Source: Phycisphaerales bacterium (GTDB lineage Bacteria > Planctomycetota > Phycisphaerae > Phycisphaerales > SM1A02). Taken from it: 64,000 bases of DNA. Positions 33,668 through 42,089 of the stretch are shown here, one piece after another. Where the stretch lies: positions 151,357-215,356 of the forward strand of contig JAKVBX010000001.1 in assembly GCA_022446795.1 (NCBI GenBank). Reading direction: 5' to 3'. A program made the translations under genes and the position numbers. Numbering within the stretch: position 1 is the stretch's first letter; each line of letters begins with the position of its first letter. The notes beneath the pieces are model-generated. The model was given only the letters and a program-made list of their open reading frames with translations, ran no database searches and was not told the origin of the DNA.

Positions 33668-35173
33668 ATGAAACGGGCCAACTTTCTCACGCTGCTGATC
33701 GTGTTGAGCATGATCCTCGGCGTTCTCTACGGCCAGTTCCTGCTCTACGAAGAAGCAGAGATGACCTGCATCCAGGCCACGGCCGCGGAATGCCTGGAAC
33801 TCGGTGGTTCCTGGTACGGCCCGGACGTTCCCTGCGACGCACCGGAGGTCAACTGCGATCTCTCCGGTCGCAATGCCTATGACGCCACCCAGGTCGGAAC
33901 CGGCGCCTGCTGCTACGACGCCAGCACCCCGGTCACATCGACGCATTGGACCAAGGCCGCGGGCGACCTCGTCCTGATTCGACCCCTGAAGCTCATGGTC
34001 ATCCCGCTGATCTTCTTCAGCGTGGTGGTCGGCATCACCCGGATCGGTGATCCCTCCAAGCTCGGTCGGCTCGGAATCGCCACTCTCGGCTACTACTTCG
34101 GCACCATGCTGATCGCGGTCGTCCTGGGCACCACACTCGTCACGCTGGTGCAGCCGGGTGAATTGCCTGAAGACGTCCGTATGGATGTCATCGCGGATGG
34201 CCAGCAGAGCTTCCAGGATGACACCGGGCTGCAGTCGAAGGTCCAGGGCCAGTCCATGGGCGGCGCCTGGACGAACATCCTCAAGCAGATGATCCCGTCC
34301 AACGTCTTCGCCGAGATGTCGGCGGGCCGACCCCTGGGACTCATCGTCTTCGCCATGATGCTGGGCCTGGCGCTGGCCGCCGGTGGCCAGCGGACCAAGG
34401 CCGCCCGCGACTTCTTCGATGCGGGCTTCGAGGGCTTGATGATCCTGATCCAGTGGGTGATCTGGCTGACCCCCATCGGCGTGTTCTTCCTGCTCGCGTG
34501 GACCGTCGGCAAGATCGGGCTGGCCCAGTTGCTGGGTCCCTTGAGTTCCTACATGGGCGTCGTGTTCATCGGGCTGGTCCTGCACATGTTCATCGTGCTG
34601 CCGATCATCCTGTTCCTGTTCACACGGATCAATCCGTTCGGGTTCATGGCCCGGATGAAGCCCGCGTTGCTGACCGCCTTCGGTACGGATTCCAGTTCGG
34701 CCACCCTGCCGGTCACGATGGAAACCGCGGAACTGGAAGCCGGCTGCTCCAAGCGGGCCTCCAACTTCGTGCTGCCCCTGGGCTCGACCATCAACATGGA
34801 TGGCACCGCGCTCTATGAAGCGGTGGCCGTCGTCTTCCTCTTCCAGCTCTATGGCATCGACCTGAGCATGACCGAACTGGTCCTCGTGGTCATCACGGCC
34901 ACGCTGGCCGCAGTCGGCGCAGCCGGCATTCCCTCGGCGGGCCTGGTCACCATGGTCATCGTGATCGCAGCGGTGAATGGATCACTGGAAGGTTCCGGCC
35001 TGGCGCTTCCGGTCGCCGCCATCGGTGTGATCCTCGGTGTCGACCGCATCCTGGACATGTGCCGCACCACCGTCAATGTCTGGGGTGATGCCGTCGGTGC
35101 CAGGATCATGACACGCATCGCCCCGGATGACCCCCATGATGGCGATGGCGGGACCGTCGCACGCACGAACTGA
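33668..35173 (+). CDS. Dicarboxylate/amino-acid:cation symporter (DAACS) with Cys-rich insert
   Basis: The 501-residue product is a GltP-type symporter with KLMVIPLIFFSVVVGI, AFGTDSSSATLPVTM, GSTINMDGTALYEA and AGIPSAGLVTMVIV. It imports glutamate, aspartate or C4-dicarboxylates. The loop after the first helix (about 30-95) contains seven Cys (CIQA, ECLELGG, PCDA, NCDL, GACCYD), a pattern like the disulphide-rich GACC modules of exported planctomycete proteins. A further stretch at about 160-215 is also longer than usual. The ATG at 33668 follows aspS by 28 bases. Confidence 0.9.
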   Translation: MKRANFLTLLIVLSMILGVLYGQFLLYEEAEMTCIQATAAECLELGGSWYGPDVPCDAPEVNCDLSGRNAYDATQVGTGACCYDASTPVTSTHWTKAAGDLVLIRPLKLMVIPLIFFSVVVGITRIGDPSKLGRLGIATLGYYFGTMLIAVVLGTTLVTLVQPGELPEDVRMDVIADGQQSFQDDTGLQSKVQGQSMGGAWTNILKQMIPSNVFAEMSAGRPLGLIVFAMMLGLALAAGGQRTKAARDFFDAGFEGLMILIQWVIWLTPIGVFFLLAWTVGKIGLAQLLGPLSSYMGVVFIGLVLHMFIVLPIILFLFTRINPFGFMARMKPALLTAFGTDSSSATLPVTMETAELEAGCSKRASNFVLPLGSTINMDGTALYEAVAVVFLFQLYGIDLSMTELVLVVITATLAAVGAAGIPSAGLVTMVIVIAAVNGSLEGSGLALPVAAIGVILGVDRILDMCRTTVNVWGDAVGARIMTRIAPDDPHDGDGGTVARTN

Positions 35174-35176
35174 ATG

Positions 35177-35210
35177 AAAAAGGCACGCGCGGATGAGATC
35201 CGCACGTGCC
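35177..35210 (-). terminator. Intrinsic terminator of the trxB-lipoprotein operon
   Basis: GGCACG-c-GCGGAT and ATCCGC-a-CGTGCC (35182-35210) form a 12-bp stem with one mismatch and loop GAG. On the minus strand it is followed by TTTTT. It lies 23 bases beyond the last lipoprotein gene and may also stop the convergent symporter transcript. Confidence 0.8.
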
Positions 35211-35232
35211 TGGTATCGCGTGTGCTGGTCGG

Positions 35233-35637
35233 CTAGAACTGCGTTCCGTCCGCCGTCATGGTGCTCTGCATCTGCTGCATCATCGCCGTGAGCTTGGGTG
35301 CTTCCGGTCCGGTGGCGATCTTCGTGAGCATCGCCGTGAAGTCGCTGGACGCCATCAGGCCCGTCCAGGCGGCCATGGCTTCCTGGGCCTTCTTGGCGTA
35401 CTCGGGACGCTTCTCTGCCGGGATGGACTCGACGGCCTTCCGAAGCGTCTGCATCGCATTCACGGCGTCGCCCAGGCCTCCCAGGAACGCAGCCTGGTCA
35501 CCGGCCTTCGCCGCCTTCTCGATGGCGGTTGCTGCCGAGGTCATCTTGTCCAGCGCCGTATCAACGGGATTGCCGCAGCCACCCACGAGGATCGCAACAA
35601 TGGCCAGGACACTCAGCAACATCGACTTCTTCATCAT
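35233..35637 (-). CDS. Small helical lipoprotein B
   Basis: The 134-residue product has a signal ending in lipobox LVGGC, then an all-helical Ala/Met/Lys-rich region. It shares the core MQ..xKAV..xPAEK and a following SDF motif with the lipoprotein encoded just upstream, so the two are probably paralogues. No catalytic residues are evident. It is the last gene of the operon, just before the terminator. Function unknown. Confidence 0.75.
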   Translation of the reverse strand: MMKKSMLLSVLAIVAILVGGCGNPVDTALDKMTSAATAIEKAAKAGDQAAFLGGLGDAVNAMQTLRKAVESIPAEKRPEYAKKAQEAMAAWTGLMASSDFTAMLTKIATGPEAPKLTAMMQQMQSTMTADGTQF

Positions 35638-35664
35638 GACGTAACTTCCTCTCGTAATTGAGTT

Positions 35665-36099
35665 CTATTGGGTAGCGCCGGCGGCCTGCTTGGCTTTCAG
35701 CCAGTCCGCCAGTCCCGTGGATTTCATCTTGTTGCGCAGGCGCTCAACCTGCTTGCCGTACTTGGTTCCCTCCAGCCGGGAGTCGAAGAAACTCCTGAAA
35801 TCGGCTGAGTAGTACAGCTTCTCCCCGACGTCGCCGATCTTGGCAAACTCAGTCGCCGCGCCGCCCTGCTTCTCGGCTGGCATGGCATCGACGGCCTTCA
35901 TGGTGTTCTGCATCGCGGTCACCATGGCCGACATGGACCGGACGAAGTCCTCCGGATTCCGGAGCTCGACCGCCGTACGCTGATCGTCAAAGGACCGCTT
36001 CAGCGTCTCCATGTCCTTGTTGAAGTCCCTCGCGCATCCGGCCAGCATGACCAGGACGAGCCCCATCATGAATCCTTGACGGAACCGAGTCATCATCAT
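35665..36099 (-). CDS. Small helical lipoprotein A
   Basis: The 144-residue product has lipobox MLAGC and a helical mature part with the core MQNTMKAVDAMPAEK and a SADF motif, matching the downstream paralogue. The ATG at 36099 was chosen because GGGGAG lies 8 bases upstream; the frame extends to a GTG at 36108. It starts 5 bases after the trxB stop. A role in envelope stress or complex assembly would be a guess. Confidence 0.75.
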   Translation of the reverse strand: MMMTRFRQGFMMGLVLVMLAGCARDFNKDMETLKRSFDDQRTAVELRNPEDFVRSMSAMVTAMQNTMKAVDAMPAEKQGGAATEFAKIGDVGEKLYYSADFRSFFDSRLEGTKYGKQVERLRNKMKSTGLADWLKAKQAAGATQ

Positions 36100-36104
36100 G
36101 TCAA

Positions 36105-37076
36105 TCACTCCCCTGCTTCAGCCAGCCAGCGTTCGGCATCCAGCGCCGCCTGGCACCCCATCCCGGCCGCGGTGATGGCCTGTCGATAGATGGAGTCAGC
36201 GACATCGCCGGCCGCGAACACGCCCTCGATGTTGGTTTCGCTTCCACGCCCGGGAAGCTTGATGTACTTCTTGTCGTCGAATTCCACCCCACTGCCTTCG
36301 AGGAAGGACGTGGCCGGCGTGTGACCGATGGCCACGAACAGGCCCTTGACCTCCAGGTGCGAGGCTTCACCCGTAACGGTGTTCTCAAGCGCGACACCGG
36401 TGATGGACGCATCCCCAGTGACATCGGTCACGACGGAGTTCCAGACCACCTCCGCATTGGGCTCATCCAGGAATCGCTTCTGCATCGTCTTCGACGCCCG
36501 CAACTCGTCCCGCCGGTGAATGACATAGACCTTGGATGCGAACTTGGTCAGGTAATGCGCTTCTTCCATGGCACTGTCGCCGCCGCCGACGACTGCCAGA
36601 GGCTGATCGCGGAACATGGGAAGGGCACCGTCACAGACGGCACAGGCACTGACGCCTCCGCCGGAGGTGGCCAGTCGCAGTTCGTTGTCCAGGCCCATCC
36701 AGTTCGCGGTCGCCCCGGTCGCGATGATCACGGCCTTCGCCTTGACCTCGTTGCCGGCTGACGTCTTCATGGTGAACGGGCGGGCCGAGAAGTCACAGGA
36801 CACGATGTCCTCACCCACGACCCGGGTTCCGAATCGCTCGGCCTGCTTCTGGAACATGGCCATCATCTCGGGACCGGCCACGCCCTCCGGGAACCCCGGG
36901 TAGTTTTCGACATCGGTGGTCAGCATCAATTGCCCGCCCGGGAGCACCGGTGCCGGATCCTGGCGGGGAACGCCGACGTAGCAGACCGGTTCCAACTGCG
37001 CCCGCGAGGCGTAGATCGCCGCTGTCCAGCCGGCGGGTCCACTTCCGATGATGACAACCTGCTCGACCTGGGACAT
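36105..37076 (-). CDS. trxB: Thioredoxin reductase
   Basis: The 323-residue product has the FAD motif [16 protein letters not shown], the redox pair CAVCDG, the NADPH motif [15 protein letters not shown] and the C-terminal [34 protein letters not shown]. It transfers electrons from NADPH to thioredoxin. It is second in a four-gene minus-strand operon, 27 bases after the secreted 495-residue protein and just before two lipoproteins. Confidence 0.96.
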   Translation of the reverse strand: MSQVEQVVIIGSGPAGWTAAIYASRAQLEPVCYVGVPRQDPAPVLPGGQLMLTTDVENYPGFPEGVAGPEMMAMFQKQAERFGTRVVGEDIVSCDFSARPFTMKTSAGNEVKAKAVIIATGATANWMGLDNELRLATSGGGVSACAVCDGALPMFRDQPLAVVGGGDSAMEEAHYLTKFASKVYVIHRRDELRASKTMQKRFLDEPNAEVVWNSVVTDVTGDASITGVALENTVTGEASHLEVKGLFVAIGHTPATSFLEGSGVEFDDKKYIKLPGRGSETNIEGVFAAGDVADSIYRQAITAAGMGCQAALDAERWLAEAGE

Positions 37077-37103
37077 CGTGCACGACTCCGTTGAGATGCG
37101 ACG

Positions 37104-38591
37104 CTACTGAAGTTTTCCGTCCTGGCGAAGCAGGGCCCGAATGGGTGGCCAGATGATGATGTCACCTTCTTCACCCTTCGACACGTGCTCTTCGCCCAGG
37201 TCGTTTTCCTGGTTCTCACCAAGGCTGTACAGCAGGGCCTCGCCCGACTCCAGCCAGATCCGATCGCCGGCAACAAACAGCGCATGCCTGCGAGTCAACA
37301 GTCGATAGCGGAAGCCATCGAGACCATTGAGTTCTTCCTTGTAGTGGTACGGATCCTGGTCAAGCTTGCGGGGAAGGTAGGTGCCGTAGAGGCGATCGGC
37401 CTTGCTGTTGACTTCCGGGGGGTAGTTCCCCGTCTCTCGCTTGAAGGCACAGAGGGCTGCGGAGATCGCCGTGCCATAGACGGCCACGCGGAGATTGTTG
37501 CGAATCGCGAAGAGTTCCTGGATGTTCTGCATCGAGATCAACACGCCGGCATAGCGCATGGCGTTGGTCTTGTCGAACTCGGACGGCATGGTCAGGATGT
37601 CCCCGTACTCGCGAAGCCGCCACCGCCTCCACCAGTCGTCGTAGATCAACTGCAGTCGCTCCTGGCAGGCTTCCAAGCCACCGTGCTGCATGGCGATCTC
37701 CCGCCACCGGGTCGCCGCACCGAGGCGAGTCAGGGGTTCCTGGCTGGCCTGTATGCGGGTGAACACCTCGGCAAAGCGATCGATGATCGGCTCGCCAGTC
37801 TCGTTGTCGAAGACCTCGACCAGCACGGCCTCCGTAACGTGCCGATCCGCTTCCGGAATCAGCAGGCGGGCGCGGTCCGGCCGCAGGTACGGCAGTTCAC
37901 GCTTGGCGATGTCGAGGAATTGATCGGCGGAGATCTTGTCCATGTACGTCCAGAAACAGTCCCGGGCATTGGACAGGCTCTGGGTCAGCAGCAGGATCGT
38001 CTCCCGCTTCTCTTCCATGAACTGCCGGTCGCAGAACATGCGGAGCACCGTCAACTCGGAGGTCATCAACGTGATCGCCCCGTCGATGTCACCGGACTCG
38101 AACCGGCGGTAGATCTCGGCCGTCGTGTAGGCGGCGATTGTCTTGAGTGACGACAGGTAGTTGAAGTCGACGGCCCGGAAGCCCTTGTCGACATCGATGT
38201 CCACGCACAGCCCCGCCTGCGAGTAGCTGTCGGGCACGTTGCCGCACCCATAGGGAAGCCCGATGACCGCCCGGTCGGCCGCCTTGATGATCGCCTCAGC
38301 CATGGCCGGGTTCGCCCCAGCCCACTTGGAGACGTCGGACCAGCCGCTCATACCCGGCCAGATGGTCGAGGAGTTGAACCTCGAGCCGACCGGCATGGGC
38401 GGATCACTGACCTTCAGGTAGGCATCGAACAGCAGCTTGTAGGCCAGGGAGGACTCGTCGCCTCGGATGCTGTCATCCGCATTGAGCGTGGCAACGAGCT
38501 TCCTCGTCGACTCACCGTCGGCAGCGGGTGCCAAGGTGGGCAGCAGCAGGCCTCCAGCCAGCGAAATCGCGATCAGGACACGTCGAATCAT
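37104..38591 (-). CDS. Secreted protein with pseudopilin-like C-terminal domain
   Basis: The 495-residue product has a cleavable signal peptide (to about PAADG at 22-26) and a long helical middle (about 60-390). The last 110 residues (TGNYPPEVNSKADRL, YLPRKLDQDPYHYKEELNG, YSLGENQENDLGEE and GDIIIWPP) resemble the Ca-binding globular domain of type II secretion pseudopilins, but the pilin-like N-terminal helix and prepilin site are missing. Such stand-alone domains occur in Phycisphaerae. Function unknown. It is first in the trxB operon. Confidence 0.65.
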   Translation of the reverse strand: MIRRVLIAISLAGGLLLPTLAPAADGESTRKLVATLNADDSIRGDESSLAYKLLFDAYLKVSDPPMPVGSRFNSSTIWPGMSGWSDVSKWAGANPAMAEAIIKAADRAVIGLPYGCGNVPDSYSQAGLCVDIDVDKGFRAVDFNYLSSLKTIAAYTTAEIYRRFESGDIDGAITLMTSELTVLRMFCDRQFMEEKRETILLLTQSLSNARDCFWTYMDKISADQFLDIAKRELPYLRPDRARLLIPEADRHVTEAVLVEVFDNETGEPIIDRFAEVFTRIQASQEPLTRLGAATRWREIAMQHGGLEACQERLQLIYDDWWRRWRLREYGDILTMPSEFDKTNAMRYAGVLISMQNIQELFAIRNNLRVAVYGTAISAALCAFKRETGNYPPEVNSKADRLYGTYLPRKLDQDPYHYKEELNGLDGFRYRLLTRRHALFVAGDRIWLESGEALLYSLGENQENDLGEEHVSKGEEGDIIIWPPIRALLRQDGKLQ

Positions 38592-38784
38592 GGGGAACTC
38601 CTGGGACCAGACGAGCCTCGAAGTCTAGCAGGCGTGAAGGGGGACCGCCCCAGGGGCTGCCACCTGGCCACCCTGGCGGCCCAGGGGGCTGACCGACCCC
38701 ACCAGGTGATCCCAGTCACCGGCCCGCGGTCCGCTACCTATACTCGTATCCACGCAGGCCAAGCACCTCTGCGTGACTCCCACC

Positions 38785-39387
38785 ATGACTCAACCACCCA
38801 GCCCGATTTCAGCATCCATGCTCGACAGACTTCAAGCCGGACTGCAGCGGACGTCCGCCGCCCTGGCGGCCCTGGAACCTCGGCTGGGTGAGGTCGTGAC
38901 CCTTGGGGAGACCATCGTGTCCGCCCTGGAGAATGGCGGAACGCTCTTCACGGCCGGCAACGGTGGCTCTGCCGCCCAGGCCCTCCACCTGACGGAGGAG
39001 TTGATCGGCCGCTACGAGGCCGACCGCCCCCCGATCCGCTCGGTGTCACTCGTCGGTGACCCGTCCGCCATGAGTTGCATCGCCAACGACTTCGGCTTCG
39101 AGACCGTCTTTGAACGCCCCCTCCGGGGGCTGGCCCGCCCCGGTGATGTCCTGCTGGCGATGAGCACCTCGGGGCAGAGTGAGAACATCCTCCGCTGCCT
39201 GCAGGCGGCCCGGGAACTGGGCGTCACATCCACCGCCCTGCTCGGTCGCGACGGTGGTCCCGCCCTGGCCCTGTGCGAGCAGGCCATCGTGGTTCCGGCC
39301 CAGGATTCGGCCACCATCCAGGACATCCACCAGGTGGTCATTCACCTGTTGTGTGAGATGATCGAAGCCTCCGTCCTGGAGTCCTGA
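38785..39387 (+). CDS. gmhA: SIS-domain sedoheptulose-7-phosphate isomerase-like protein
   Basis: The 200-residue product has the SIS fold with FTAGNGGSAAQALHLTEELIGRY, CIANDFGFETVFERPL, AMSTSGQSENILRCL and QDIHQVVIHLLCEMIE, the pattern of GmhA. It would convert sedoheptulose 7-phosphate to D-glycero-D-manno-heptose 7-phosphate for LPS core heptose. No strong ribosome site was seen; a GTG at 38773 is an alternative start. It converges on nothing and precedes the MauE fusion by 72 bases. Confidence 0.88.
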   Translation: MTQPPSPISASMLDRLQAGLQRTSAALAALEPRLGEVVTLGETIVSALENGGTLFTAGNGGSAAQALHLTEELIGRYEADRPPIRSVSLVGDPSAMSCIANDFGFETVFERPLRGLARPGDVLLAMSTSGQSENILRCLQAARELGVTSTALLGRDGGPALALCEQAIVVPAQDSATIQDIHQVVIHLLCEMIEASVLES

Positions 39388-39459
39388 GCGGCAATATGAC
39401 CGATGGGAAGTGCGTTCCCCAGCAGAAGCCGCCGAATCGGTACCGGAGACCCAAGCGAC

Positions 39460-40587
39460 ATGACCGAAACGACCAACGAATCGACTCGCCCTGATGGCGG
39501 TCTCGGGATCCTCGGGCTGCTGCTGGTTCGAATCATCGTCCCGGCGTGGATCCTGGCCGGTGCCCTGCTGAAATTCGCCTCACGTGATCCATCCCTGCTT
39601 CCCAAGCAGTTCCGGGCCATGCTGCACGGCATCGACCTGGACCTGAAGATCGCGCTGGCGATCCTGCTGGGCATCGAGTTCGCCGCCATCGCGGTCATGC
39701 TGTTCATCCCGCGGCTGGCTCGCCTGATGGCCGTGATCATGCTGTTGTCCTTCGTGCTGGTCCTGGTCAATGAACTGATCGCCGGCAACTTCGCCAACTG
39801 CGGCTGCCTCGGCAGCTACTCCCCCCCACCGTGGCTGATGCTCACCATCGATGTCGCCCTGCTGATTCTCGTCGTCGCGATCCGACCCGCGACCCTGAGC
39901 GCCCGGGCCGCGGTCCGACTGGGCTGGGCCCAGGCGTCGATCGTCTTCCTGGTGGCCTCGGCCATTACCTTCGCCTGGGTGCTCGACCGACCGACCGTCG
40001 TGACCTCGACGCTCACCGCCGACACCACCGGCCAGGTCGAGGCCTCACCGACGTCCACGGGTTCCGACAGCACATCAACCGACACGGCGAGCACCGAACC
40101 TCCGGCGTCAAGACCTCCGGCATCAAGACCCCCGGCATCAAGCCCCCCGGCATCGACCCCACCCGCCGCCGCCATGCCGCCACGTGACTGGTACGAACTG
40201 GACATGAGTGACTGGGTCGGCAAGAACGTCCGTGACATCGACCTCGTGCAGTACACCCGGGGACTGCCGGACAACCTGGAAGAGGGTGAGCAGTACCTGA
40301 TCTTCTACAGCCGGACCTGTGACCACTGTCACATGCTGCTGGACTTCGAGTTCGGATTCGGTGTGCCGGTCCCGACCACGCTGGTCGCCGTCCCCGAGTC
40401 CGCCGAGGGCTTCGCTGCCGACGGCGTCATGGACAACCCCTGCCTGGACTGCCAGGAAGCGGAATTGCCCACCGGTGTGAACTGGATCATGACGCCCCCC
40501 GTCGTCCTGGCCATCCGGGACGGAGAGGTGATCTGCGTCAAGGAAACCGAGGATGCCGAGGCCCCTGAGTGCCTCGTGTTCCACTGA
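39460..40587 (+). CDS. MauE/DoxX-like membrane domain fused to a thioredoxin-like domain
   Basis: The 375-residue product has four membrane helices in residues about 10-175 with the MauE-type FANCGCLG motif, then a Pro/Ala/Ser linker (four PPAS units), and a C-terminal domain with YSRTCDHCHML (CDHC redox pair), further Cys in NPCLDCQE, and VICVKETE. MauE-like proteins help disulphide formation of exported proteins, so this could be a one-chain thiol relay across the membrane. The topology of the C-terminal domain is inferred as periplasmic. The start ATG at 39460 has only a distant GGAG. Confidence 0.7.
   Translation: MTETTNESTRPDGGLGILGLLLVRIIVPAWILAGALLKFASRDPSLLPKQFRAMLHGIDLDLKIALAILLGIEFAAIAVMLFIPRLARLMAVIMLLSFVLVLVNELIAGNFANCGCLGSYSPPPWLMLTIDVALLILVVAIRPATLSARAAVRLGWAQASIVFLVASAITFAWVLDRPTVVTSTLTADTTGQVEASPTSTGSDSTSTDTASTEPPASRPPASRPPASSPPASTPPAAAMPPRDWYELDMSDWVGKNVRDIDLVQYTRGLPDNLEEGEQYLIFYSRTCDHCHMLLDFEFGFGVPVPTTLVAVPESAEGFAADGVMDNPCLDCQEAELPTGVNWIMTPPVVLAIRDGEVICVKETEDAEAPECLVFH
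40099..40158 (+). repeat. Four 15-base tandem repeats (PPAS linker)
   Basis: Four direct copies of a 15-base unit (cctccggcatcaaga type) code the PPAS-R/S/T linker between the membrane and redox domains. Frame is kept; copies differ at one to three bases. Confidence 0.9.
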
Positions 40588-40657
40588 TCCCGGCGACGTC
40601 CCACTTCCCGGCCGATGGGACGCTACCCTGACGACCTTCACCAGTTGGAGGCGAGCG

Positions 40658-42058
40658 ATGACGACCAGCACCCAGACCCTTGAGGCCGTCCTGTCCTGGA
40701 TCGATGAGCACCTGGAAGAGTCGCTCGTACGCGTCGAGGACTTTCTCCGCATTCCCAGCGTCGGTACCGATCCGGCCCATGACGAAGACACGGCACGGGC
40801 AGCCGCCTTTGCCTCGGACCTGCTGTCGGAACTGGGCATGGACTCCAAGGCCCACCAGACACCAGGCCAACCGATGGTGATGGCCCATGATGACGGACCC
40901 GGCAGCGGTCCCCGGATCCTCTACTACGGGCACTACGACGTACAGCCGGCCGACCCGCTTGAGTTGTGGGATTCGCCACCCTTCGAACCCGTCCGGGTCG
41001 AAGGGGACGAAGGCCCCATGATCGTCGCCCGCGGCTCCGCCGACGACAAGGGTCAGTTGATGATGTTCATCGAGGCCTTCCGCGCCTGGAAAGCCGTGAC
41101 GGGATCGCTCCCGACGCCGGTGCATGTGCTGCTGGAAGGTGAAGAGGAAAGTGGCAGTGAAAGCCTCGAGCCGTTCCTCCGTGATCACGTCGGTGACCTG
41201 GCGTCGAAGGTCTGCGTGATCAGCGATACCGGGATGTGGGATCCCGACACGCCGGCGATCACGACGCGACTTCGTGGCATCGTCTACCTGCAGGCCACCC
41301 TGCACGGTCCGACGCATGACCTCCACTCGGGCGTCTACGGCGGCGCGGTCGTGAATCCACTCAATGCGTTGTCGCGCATCCTGGCGCAACTGCACGATGA
41401 CCAGGGACGCGTCCAGGTCGATGGGTTCTACGACGACGTCGAGGTCGACGAGGCACTCATCACCGAATGGTCGGCACTTGACTTCGACGAGAAGGGCTTC
41501 CTGGCCACGGCTGGACTCACGTCTTCCCTGGGCGAGCAGGATCGTTCCGTGCTGGAGCGCGTCTGGTCACGACCCACGTGTGACATCAATGGAATCTGGG
41601 GCGGCTACTCCGGCCCGGGTGCCAAGACGGTGATTGCCGCCGAGGCCTCCTGCAAGATCAGTTGTCGCGTCGTTCCACACCAGGACCCAGTGAAGATCAT
41701 GGCCGGCCTCAAGGCCTTCCTCGAGGCCCGGACGCCGACGGGATGCCGCTGGGTATTCGAAGAACATGGGTGCAATCCCGGCATCTGTATCCCGACGGAC
41801 TCCCCCTGGCTCCAGACCGCTCGCGAATCCATGGGCCAGGTCTTCGACAACGAGGCCGTCCTGATCGGCTGTGGTGGCTCGCTGCCCATCGTCGGCTCCT
41901 TCCAGGAGATCCTCGGCGTTGACTCGCTGCTGGTGGGCTTCGGGCTCGATACCGACCGGGTGCACTCCCCCAACGAGAATTTCTCGGTGGCCCGGTTCCG
42001 CCATGGCGTCCGCAGCCATGCCGCGATGATCGAGGCGTTCGGGAACATGTCCTCCTGA
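40658..42058 (+). CDS. M20 family metallopeptidase/dipeptidase
   Basis: The 466-residue product has the M20 zinc sites: YYGHYDVQP with the first His/Asp, RGSADDKGQ with the bridging Asp, EGEEESGS with the catalytic Glu and SDTGMW. The dimerisation lid domain lies in the middle (GPTHDLHSGVYGGAV). It is cytosolic, probably a dipeptidase (PepV/CNDP-like). GGAGG lies 6 bases before the ATG at 40658. It is first in a run of five plus-strand genes. Confidence 0.92.
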   Translation: MTTSTQTLEAVLSWIDEHLEESLVRVEDFLRIPSVGTDPAHDEDTARAAAFASDLLSELGMDSKAHQTPGQPMVMAHDDGPGSGPRILYYGHYDVQPADPLELWDSPPFEPVRVEGDEGPMIVARGSADDKGQLMMFIEAFRAWKAVTGSLPTPVHVLLEGEEESGSESLEPFLRDHVGDLASKVCVISDTGMWDPDTPAITTRLRGIVYLQATLHGPTHDLHSGVYGGAVVNPLNALSRILAQLHDDQGRVQVDGFYDDVEVDEALITEWSALDFDEKGFLATAGLTSSLGEQDRSVLERVWSRPTCDINGIWGGYSGPGAKTVIAAEASCKISCRVVPHQDPVKIMAGLKAFLEARTPTGCRWVFEEHGCNPGICIPTDSPWLQTARESMGQVFDNEAVLIGCGGSLPIVGSFQEILGVDSLLVGFGLDTDRVHSPNENFSVARFRHGVRSHAAMIEAFGNMSS

Positions 42059-42089
42059 ACCCATCTCCATACCGCCGTACCATGACCGC

